Below are positions 56,291-64,000 of a DNA stretch of 64,000 nt, piece by piece. The DNA comes from Podocnemis expansa. Its lineage: Eukaryota > Chordata > Testudines > Podocnemididae. The stretch lies in the NCBI GenBank assembly GCA_007922195.1, contig ML682024.1:6804108-6868107 (forward strand). Reading direction: 5' to 3'. The stretch's first letter is position 1. The number at the start of each line of letters is the position of its first letter. The notes under the pieces are model-generated. The model did no database searches. It worked only from the letters and a program-made list of their open reading frames with translations, and had not been told where the DNA came from. The translations under genes were made by a program, and so were the position numbers.

Positions 56291-57180
56291 ATGCAGATTC
56301 TTAACCATCAGAGGAGTAAAGTTCTGGAATAGTCTACCAAGGGAAGTGGTGAGGGGAAAAACCTTAGGTGCCTTCAAAACCGAGTTTGATAAGTTTTTGG
56401 AGGGAATGATATGATGTACAATATAACTTGGCCATTGTCTGTCTTTTACTACTGGTGATGGGTATGATAGTGACCTGGGAAGGGGCATTAGATAGAGTGG
56501 GTTCTGAGTTATTACAGAGAAGTTCGTCTTGACCTGGCTGTTGTGGACTTGCCCTCATGCTCAGGGTTTAACTGATCGCCATATTTGGGGTTGGGAAGGA
56601 ATTTTCCCTCAGGGCAGATTGGCTTGGGTGTTGGGGGTTTTTTGCCTTCCTCTGTAGCATTGGGCATCACCCACTTGCTGGTTGATTCTCTGTATTAAAG
56701 TCTTTAAATCATTATTTGAGGACTTTAATAGCTCAGTCATGGGTTTGAGGTTCATTGTAGGAGTGGGTCAGTGAGGTTTTATGGCCTGCAGTGTGCAGGA
56801 GGTCAGACTAGATGATTATATTGGTTCCTTCTGACCTTAGCATCTATGAGGTGGCGAGGGAAGAGTATGATGCCTTCCTTGAGGAGGGTAAAATAGCCTC
56901 CCAGGACCTCCTCCTGTCGGCCTGGGACACAATGGATACAGCAGCCCATACTATGGCCTCTGCTGTAACTTTGCACCATGCAGCATGGTTACGGGAAGCT
57001 AGAGTGCCCCCGGCCTCCCAACAAGTAGCCCTTGATCTGCGGTTCGGGGGCGACACCCTCTTCCCACCAGAGACTTCTGCCGTCTTGGGTACTGCTTGTG
57101 ACCCCCAGGGGGAATTGAAATATTTGGGCCTTGTCCCAGTGGGGCCTCTTCCACGCCCTCCAGCCCCATAAGGGCCGCTA

Positions 57181-58313
57181 GAACCCCCCCAACTCCATCC
57201 ACAACGACTGCTGGTGAGGACTTAATCCTCACCACCACAACTTCAGTTCAAAATCCAGTTCTGGGACCTTCCCGTCAAGGTCCCTCCCCCACAACTTCGG
57301 GGAAGGATCCTGACCTGCTAATCAGCAGTATTGATTATAACTAGCCAGTCTGGTTGCCAATCACCTTCTCCAAAACCCCTTTCGTGGAATGCCCACTGAC
57401 TTGGGACCCGCCCTACAAGCTGACAGCCAGTTCTTTCCTCTCTCTCCCTCCTTCTGTGAGAGTGGGTGGTTCAGAGGTTAAAATAGCCTCTGTTCCTTCA
57501 GGTATGACCAAGGTTCAACCACATATTCATACCCTCCCTATTGATCCTAATACTTCCAATAACCAAGAGGACTCCACCCCCAGGTTATCCAAGCCCCCAC
57601 TACTACCGTAGCGGACAGAATGGAGGCCTGTGGTCTGAACCCACGCAGGCAACCCCTGGCTAATGGTTCTGACTCCTAAGGGGCTACCAAAAAAAGCCCC
57701 CCCCCTTCTCGCTTCCTCATGTGGTGCCTCCCTTGCCTTCTTTGGCACACATAAGGCTTTCATGGGGCACACTCCATGGGGCAATATTGAAGAGTGTACT
57801 GCCTCACCTACACCCACTCCCAACTAAATGGGATTTTTTCCCCATGGGTGCCATTCCTATACCGGGGGGCTATGCTCACGCACACTTCCCCATGGGCAAG
57901 CTCTTATCATCCTACTTTTTGAAACAGATGTTTGGGAAACCTTTCATCGGCCCTTCGCTCCCCTCTCCTCAGAAGGCGCTTGCTTCCCTATTCGCAAGGT
58001 TGGGGGGGAGCCCTCCATCCTTTCATATATGCCGCTGTAGGCACCCTGTACTTTAGGGGCCTCTGAAATCAAGTAGTAGGTTAACATTTAAGCAGTTCCT
58101 ATGTGCTGTAAGTTTCCACTGAGGAGCTACAACTCCCATGATCCCTTGGAAGAGAGAGAGGGACCCTGGCTGCCCTCCAGGAAGTGGAGGGGGACAAAGG
58201 GGTCTCGAGAGAGAGAGAATATCTGTATCTGGAAGCTGCTGTGAGTGCTCCTGGGGTTCCTGAAGCTGCTCCTGGGGTTCCTGACACTGCTGGAGGCTCA
58301 CTCAAGCGGGGAG
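57181..58313. other. Unassigned stretch after DIRS gag
   Basis: No RT, RNase H or recombinase motif is readable. Around 58195-58290 a short repeat (ctcctggggttcctgaagct) occurs twice. Confidence 0.45.
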
Positions 58314-59345
58314 TGTAGAGTTTTAGGGGAAATTATAATCCAGTAATGAGAGGCAGCATATTCAGAGCTGTGTAAGGAGTCTTTATTGAAAGAGAACTGA
58401 GGGAGAGAGAACCCAACAGACAGGTTGCCCTAGCACCTAAACGACCCTCCCATTTATCACTATGGCAACCCCAATGACCCTAGGTAGTCCAAAACACCAT
58501 AGGGAGCTTCAGAGGTTGGTGGCTTACTCAACCCAAAAGCAGGGTCTGAGTAAGGGTGTGAGTAAGGGTGTGAGTGTCTGTCTCCCTTCTTCAGCTTGGA
58601 GCAGGGCTTTTAAAGCAAGAGAGTCTGCTGAGAGACTGACTGAGCCTGAGGGAAGGCAGTGTGGCAGTCCCCTAGAACCAGGGCCAGGACAACAGACCAT
58701 TGGTTGGGCTCACTATGGAGCTGCAGCGTTGTTCTGAGTGGATACACTGGACCATCAGCATGCTGCCTTCTCTCCTTCATTGACCCTCCAAGTGCGCCCA
58801 CACAAGCAAGTGGTTGGGGTTCTCAACTCTAAACAGTATGCCCTCTGAGTTGGAAAAAGGTCTGTGAACATGCTAGTTAGATGAGTTCCTGTACACTATA
58901 TTCTGTGTCTGCTCACGGGTTTATTTACTTGCCTCTGTGTATTTAAATTAGTAGTAATATTCAATTCCATCCTGTTATCATAAGTTTCTTTGTTAAGTAA
59001 AGATTTGTTACAAGCAATTATACACTATGAATGTATTATATATATAATTAGTACGTTTGGATTAGACCCATCCCACAGGTTATTCTTAGCCGCATGGATT
59101 TAGTCCTGGAGGCTCCCAAGGCACGCCACTGAGCATGTACAGGCCCCAGCCAGCTGGCGGCATTGCCAAGTTTAATTTCCTGTAAAGTAAAGGGACTGCA
59201 GCAGAAGACTGAATAGAGGATTCCCACATTCTCAACATCACCACAGGAAAACTCAGGATCTCTTTGTCATCAGATTTAGGCGTCTGTGCACAAATGAGTG
59301 TTGCCTGCTCCCAAGTAACCCAGGGAGAAAAGGGAGAGGGTTACA
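58314..59345 (+). repeat. Probable 5' LTR of Gypsy element
   Basis: Starts TGTAGAGTTTTAGG and ends GGGAGAGGGTTACA (TGTA...TACA). It is followed by ttttggaggcactgctggga, a likely primer-binding or leader segment. The left boundary is tentative, and other repeats may be nested inside. Confidence 0.45.
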
Positions 59346-59511
59346 TTTTGGAGGCACTGCTGGGATCCCTCTACCACCCCAAAGTCTGCATCAGAAAAAA
59401 AAAAACCCTTTATGTCTATTTATTTTAATATTATTGAAGTTTTAACTATTTTCTTCAACCTTACTAAAATATAAGTGTCTGTTTTTCTTTAGTGAATTTA
59501 TCTGTCACATT

Positions 59512-59988
59512 ATGGAGCCTCATGAAGTCATGTCCTGGTGTAAAGAGGTAGGAGTGCCACCCAGTCATGCCCTTTTACTTGGTAAGGTGCCCGTAGACAC
59601 TGAGGATGCTGTTATATATCAGGCACTGGGAAGTATGAAATTCTTTGGAAAGACCATAATTTATGGTCAGCATGGGGACTGTAACTACCAGACTGTGTCT
59701 GTGCTAGTAAAAACAGCTGCTGAATTGGACCCACAGTGTGTGCCACGGGAAATTGGTATTGTGGATGAAATCGGCCCCTGGCCTGTGTTTCTGCCTAGGA
59801 GTGTTCCAAAGGAGGAGACTATGTCAGCTGGGACTTCTGATTTTGTGAATAAGTTGGGTGCTTGGCTGCAACAAGAAGGAAAGACGCTAGAAGATGTAAG
59901 AACCCTTGTTAACCCAACATCTACTCCCTCTGCCTCCCCGCTGGCATTCAAGCTTTGTGCCGTGTTTCTACTGTTTGTGGGAAACTGA
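59512..59988 (+). CDS. PNMA-like Gag N-terminal protein of Gypsy element
   Basis: 158 codons from ATG 59512. It starts MEPHEVMSWCKEVGV, goes on with HALLLGKVPVDTEDA, and later has CVPREIGIVDEIGPWPVF and KLGAWLQQEGKTLEDVRTL. This order (short helix with WC, LLxGxxP, PREI, WLxxEGxTLEDV) is that of the N-terminal region of PNMA-family and related Gypsy Gags. The capsid C-terminal half is missing; the last ~15 residues are probably read-through past a deletion junction. The frame is open, so the copy may be fairly young. It is an element protein and not a known host PNMA gene. Confidence 0.65.
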   Translation: MEPHEVMSWCKEVGVPPSHALLLGKVPVDTEDAVIYQALGSMKFFGKTIIYGQHGDCNYQTVSVLVKTAAELDPQCVPREIGIVDEIGPWPVFLPRSVPKEETMSAGTSDFVNKLGAWLQQEGKTLEDVRTLVNPTSTPSASPLAFKLCAVFLLFVGN

Positions 59989-60000
59989 CTAAAACACATC

Positions 60001-61991
60001 CTACACGCCTTATTGATCTTTTAGGAGTGCAAACCCAAGCTATCCCTCAAGCTTACTGCAATCTTGTTTTTTTAGCTACCTCCCATCTTCCTCATTTGAG
60101 TTGTTCTGAGATTCGGGCTGCACAACAAGATCCCTGTGTTGGAGAAGTTTGGCTGGCAGTTGATCAAGGAAACCCTGCTGCTGCAGATAAAAGCAGACAC
60201 CCTACTATTCCTCTCCTAATGAAAGAATGGGATCACCATTCCTAGGAGAATGGACTCTTGTATAGAATCACTAAACAGCCTGAGCAACACATTAAAAAAC
60301 AACTGGTTTTACCTCAGCACTATCACAAAGCGGTATTACAATCTTTACATGATGACCATGGGCACCTTGGGTTTGATAAGACCTATGGACTAGCGTGAGA
60401 CCATTTTTACTGGCTGGGAATGAAAACTGATGTTGAACAGTATTGTAAAACCTGTGCCCGGTGTATACAGCAGAAGACTCTACCCACAAGAACTGCTCCA
60501 CTGTTTCATCTTCACAGTGAAGGCCCTTTGGATTTGGTCTGTATGTACTTTCTCACAATTGAACCTGATAGCGAAAATACTTGTAATATATTAGTTGTAA
60601 CTGATCATTTCACAAAGTATGCACAGGCTTTCCCAACTAAGGATCAAAAGGCCACTACTGTTCCTAAAATTCTTTGGGAAAAGTACTTTGTGCATTATGG
60701 TCTACCCAAGCGCATGCATTCTGATCAAGGACGACACTTTGAAAGTCGATTAATTCATGAACTCTTAACTATGCTAAATATAAAAAAATCAAGAACAACA
60801 CCTTATCATCCACAGGGAGACCCACAGCCTGAATGATTCAATCGGACCCTGCTTAATATGCTAGGAACTTTGAATGCCAGACAGAAATCTAAATGGAGTC
60901 AACATGTTAGCCATCTTGTTCATGCTTATAACTGTACCCAAAATGAGGCCACTGGGTATTCTCTGGACTTGAGTGCTGCTCAAAGGGGCTTGAGTGCTGC
61001 TTTTAAGCTTGCTCAGGCTGCATTGGTTAAGATGAACCAGGGCGATAAAGACCATTATGATCAGGAGGTACGATACTGTGATCTGCAACCAGGTGATTGT
61101 GTTCTTATCAGGAACCTTGGACTTCCTGGAAAACATAAACTTGCAAACCTTTGGGACTCCCAGCCCTGTGTTGTAAAGAAGCAGATATCTAGCTTACCTG
61201 TCTACCAACTAAAACCTGAACAGGCAAGTGGCCCATTAAAGACTTTGCATCGAAACCATTTACTTCCTTTGGGGCGACATGTCAGAATGAATGCTCCATT
61301 AGAGAGTGAGCCTACTCCTTCACCCAGAACACTATGCCAGAGGAGAAGCCAGACTTCCAAAAGCCCCTGCTCCAATTCTGTAAGCAGTGCTAATCCTTTG
61401 TTAGACCTTGCCACTTTGATAGATGTAGATGGTTCCCTATCAGAAACTGATTCTGAGGAGGTTTACCCTGACTATATAGCTGTGTATCATGGGCAGTCAG
61501 ATGTTTCTCTTAATTCTGTTGTACCATCCATTGAGCCAGCTCAGCTGGAAGGCACAACTGAAACAACTGCGTTAAACCCTGAAACTCTTCCATTTTTTTC
61601 CTGGGGGAGAAGACCTGTGAATGTTGCCTGCTCCCAAGTAACCCAGGGAGAAAAGGGAGAGGGTTACACTGCCCTAACCAACCCTTCCTCTATGCCACCA
61701 GTGGGAATTAGCTGGTGCTCAAATATAGCTTGCCTTCAATCAGCTCCCATCCAAGGCTCTAAGGAATATGCTTCTAGCTCGGTGGTATTCCAACCCCTCC
61801 CGAACCCATGGAGCAGGCAAACAGTTCCCACCTGCCAAGTACCAGACGCAAATGTTGGAGCTCGGCCATCAGACACCAGTGTTTGGCCAATCATTCATGG
61901 TTTCTATTGGGGAGATGAACCCTCCAATTCTCACTATCACAAACTGGTTACAGCTTGGGTGAATGCACTCAAGAGAGATTGCGCTAGCTAG
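60001..61991 (+). pseudogene. Gypsy integrase (DDE) with stops
   Basis: The zinc finger is a histidine pair in HDDHGHLGF followed by CKTCARC (to about 60465). Catalytic aspartates lie in VVTDHFTKYAQ and HSDQGRHFES, and the glutamate at the end of YHPQGDPQPE (about 60834), giving D-D-E. The C-terminal part at about 61060-61300 has LQPGDCVLIRNLG and LKTLHRNHLLPLG. A TGA near 60398, in the zinc-finger region, and another right after the catalytic glutamate break the frame. A serine/glutamate-rich tail follows to 61620, and the frame then runs on into unrelated sequence to 61991. Confidence 0.75.
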
Positions 61992-64000
61992 GGCCTCTGC
62001 CTCATTGACTCTAGCCTCCCTTTCCCCGTATTGGAAAGAGGCTACATTAATAAACAACGATTTACTTTCCTGGGCTCATCTATCACCGCTACCCAGGACT
62101 TCCCCTAAAGTAAGAACCCCTGGATACAGGGCTTGGCCCTTGGCAGAGTGGACCTGTGCCACTTTCCCTTTCCTCTCTCTCTCTAAAGTGGCCTCTTCCT
62201 CTCACGTAAATCAGGAGATCCTCAGGTCATGGAGAATCAGAGAGGATGACATGTTAATAATATCATCCGGATCCCACCCCTTTGCCATTCAATCAAAGGT
62301 GGAGAAACTCATCCCTCTGCCCCCCTTGTTACACCCATAGCCACCGCCCGGTCCCACTGTGATGGTTCAGAGACCACTCCTGCAGGTGGGATATGAGTCT
62401 GGGCCCAATCATTGTTTCCCAGAGTTTTATCCAGCGGTGCCTCTCTTGTAGCTCACCTTCCAAGGGCTGCCATAGTGCCATGGTTACCCTGGCCTCGCTC
62501 CGGGACACTCTCTCTCAGGAGTCCCATGGGTACAGCTCCTTCTTCCTCATCACGATCTGAAGATCTTCTAGCCTTAGTAGTCGCGATTCGGCAGTTTACT
62601 CTTCCGTGCTAAGCAACTACTAGAGGCTTTCTCATTCGATACAGCTAACACTAAACCCACCTGAAATTCCTATCAGTGACCGCGAATTTGGGAACTAGCT
62701 GACCCTTGATAGAATTCACCTTTCCAGGTAAGATCTAATAACAGCAATAGAACGTTCATAGAGGACACTTCAGATAAACTGCAAGTGTCTAAAAAGGAGA
62801 TGACGGGATGTGCCCCACTGGGGTGGCGTACCCTCGCTCTGCTCCTTTTGGAGGAGACTCCTCCCTCCTCTCGTACATCCCAATCCTCCCTCATGGCCCC
62901 TTCTTACAGGGAGCTTCAAATCTGATAAGCTCCCCTGTGTGTTGCCAGTCTTAAGGTCAGTACCACATCGGGGTGAGTCCTTCCCGACGCTACGAGGTCA
63001 CGTAGGCCAAAGCTAGTTTGGTCCCGTAGGCTGCGGGGACTGGCTTCCGGGGCTTTCGGGGCTCATGAGCCTACTTCTCAGCCATTGCCTGATTGCAATC
63101 AGCTCCTTACCCCTTATATTCCTTCTGCTGCTTGCCAGCAGCTGAATCAAAAAAAAGGGGGGGGGCAGGGAATAGCAATAATACCATTTCCTTGTGTCTT
63201 CGCAAGGTTACGGAGGCTGACAGCCCACCTCAAAAAGGGACTGTCACGGTGTCATCAGTAAACTCACATAGGCCTCGGGTATACTCTTCAGGCCCATAGG
63301 AAATTCCACCTGTGTCAATTTTATGTGGTGCCATAAGGTGGGTCAAGCATCTGGCTTTCCCCATGCTGGTCCATGTGCTTCACTTATAAGTGTGCTGTAT
63401 GAGGTCATCAGCTGTCACCTTCAGTCTTTTGCGTTCATCTTTAAACTAGGATGAAGTAAACTCTCCTAGAACCTCCCCACCCACTCCTGGTAGCCTACCC
63501 CTCCTGCAGGACACCAAGTGCGCCAAATTCATGCCCATGGCCTGCATGTGGTTTATACTGCTGGACTGAGGGAAAGACGGTCTACCTCCCTTCCACTGCT
63601 TATTGCAGTGTCGGTAACCACCAGTGCCAGCCTGGCAATTCTAAGGCCTTGTGAACTATTACATCAACACATGTTGCTGCCAGAACACTAAATCCTCTGG
63701 CCTCCACACGCCTCTGCCACTACCCTCTCAGGTAGAGCAATTAGAGACGCATTCCTCAACCATAGCCATGATGCGTTTGTCCCACATTTATGCATGAGGT
63801 GACCGCAGACCATCCTGTCCACACACACCAATTGGTGCTCGGATAAACTATGCCTACTTCCCTCCACTGAGTTAGATCCTACAATCACAGGCTACCCTTG
63901 CCTGGATCAAGGTCCTTAGGTCAATTCCCTAGACCCCTCAAGGACCTTGCTCATTGGACAACTACCCATGTCAGAGATAAACTGTGCTGAAGGCAGAAGA
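61669..64000. other. Unassigned, no recognisable gene
   Basis: About 2.3 kb with only short frames and no motif I can place. It has more CpG than the surrounding repeats (for example gtcgcgattcgg near 62579). It could be the rest of DIRS D4, another element, or single-copy sequence. Confidence 0.4.

Larger units (their letters stand above)
51625..56405 (+). pseudogene. CR1 ORF2 (endonuclease + reverse transcriptase), interrupted
   Basis: The endonuclease part at about 51625-52270 shows TNARSLGNK, ITETWW and GDFNFPDIDW. The RT part runs 52324-53096 (to GNYRPV), 53807-54286 (YLDFSKAFDIVPH, SGVSQGLVLGPILF and the FADDTKL catalytic box), then 55122-55805 and 56291-56405. Several stops and frameshifts break it besides the three LTRs. 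It carries out target-primed reverse transcription in active elements; this copy is dead. Confidence 0.85.
49910..56850 (+). mobile_element. CR1 LINE, near full length, with nested LTRs
   Basis: Has a 5' UTR with a repeated block (agcagcaccag... at 49913 and 50188), an ORF1 with an esterase domain, ORF2 with endonuclease and reverse transcriptase, and a 3' end at gcatctatgag. Three solo LTRs interrupt ORF2: 53097-53802, 54287-55120 and 55816-56290. Without them the element is about 4.9 kb, near the usual CR1 length. Boundaries are uncertain by one or two bases. Confidence 0.85.
48585..57171 (+). pseudogene. DIRS D4 gag-like protein, split by CR1
   Basis: The start ATG at 48585 (caccATGc) begins MQGFKPCAECGKAFPRDD. 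Paired cysteines and a histidine (CAEC, CLRC...ESH, CSIC) suggest a zinc-binding N-terminus. A proline-rich region runs to a stop at 49217. Later parts in other frames include LVAYNQ...GRYMLDVWEPINKFRHLLPQ at about 49810-49909, then VAREEYDAFLEEGK...AAHTMASAV...AWLREARV from 56851. The last two join at the CR1 boundary without loss of frame. It is LAP2-alpha-like through shared DIRS ancestry. Confidence 0.7.
48233..57180 (+). mobile_element. DIRS-type retrotransposon D4, split by CR1
   Basis: The 5' terminus (ttcttctttgagtgctgctc) at 48233 is followed by the gag region to 49909. Gag resumes in frame at 56851 after a ~6.9 kb CR1. The 3' limit is unknown; RT and recombinase are not recognised downstream. 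Confidence 0.75.
58314..61668 (+). mobile_element. Ty3/Gypsy-type element, internally deleted
   Basis: Order: LTR, PNMA-like gag (59512-59988), then the integrase linker, zinc finger, catalytic core and C-terminal domain (60001-61300), then a 47-bp copy of the LTR end (61622-61668 equals 59299-59345). Protease, RT and RNase H are absent. The 3' LTR is reduced to its last 47 bp. Confidence 0.65.

Noticed and set aside
60250..61620. A domesticated integrase gene
   Set aside because: Two stop codons interrupt the zinc-finger and core regions, and an LTR end repeat flanks it.

Overview
The window looks like an intron-rich, repeat-dense stretch of a reptile genome, most likely a turtle. CR1 LINEs, DIRS-type tyrosine-recombinase retrotransposons, Penelope-like fragments, hAT and other MITEs, LTR elements and a Ty3/Gypsy relative with a PNMA-like Gag are nested in one another. 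No bacterial or plasmid features are seen. Most long reading frames are transposon remnants or chance frames.

The only host genes I can support are on the minus strand. They are pieces of a tandem family of leukocyte-receptor-complex-type immunoglobulin receptors (KIR/LILR/CHIR/OSCAR-like). Unit C (8984 to 6942) has two signal-peptide exons and one intact C2-type Ig exon, then runs into a DIRS element. Unit A (20803 to 10259) has the parts of an inhibitory receptor: signal exons, three Ig exons, a transmembrane exon and a tail with one ITIM. It carries several lesions, including an in-frame stop just before the membrane segment. Unit B (40182 to 39362) has intact signal exons and no Ig exons. 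A further signal-peptide-like exon lies at 46092-46026.

Units A and B lie in a tandem segmental duplication: 19.6-32.5 kb matches 38.3-42.4 kb. The shorter copy B gives paralogous empty sites that define the insertions in A: an 8.8 kb compound insertion (20845-29650) with GCCC duplications, a hairpin hAT-like element (30513-31152) and a MULE-like MITE (31608-31981). Copy B has its own 1.1 kb LTR at the same ~10 bp site that the hairpin element hit in A.

Layout: 1-1.65 kb, 3' end of a plus-strand DIRS element. 2.4-6.56 kb, minus-strand DIRS element broken by a MITE, a Penelope fragment and an LTR. 6.9-9 kb, receptor unit C. 10.2-20.8 kb, receptor unit A with hAT and TA-type MITEs in its introns. 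20.8-29.65 kb, compound insertion with a DIRS element, an 82-bp tandem array, a GT/GA microsatellite with a 10-N gap, and two solo LTRs. 29.65-32.5 kb, rest of copy A. 32.5-37.9 kb, solo LTR, a hAT MITE with a C-rich minisatellite, and a retrovirus-like element with a degraded gag. 37.9-42.4 kb, copy B. 42.4-48.2 kb, LTRs, candidate promoter, signal exon, repeats. 48.2-57.2 kb, DIRS gag split by a ~6.9 kb CR1 that itself holds three solo LTRs. 58.3-61.7 kb, internally deleted Gypsy element (PNMA-like Gag beside integrase). 61.7-64 kb, unassigned.

I found no complete, intact gene and no convincing new defence or metabolic system. The most informative signal is how the transposons took apart a receptor cluster. 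All identities come from reading motifs by eye; no database search was run.
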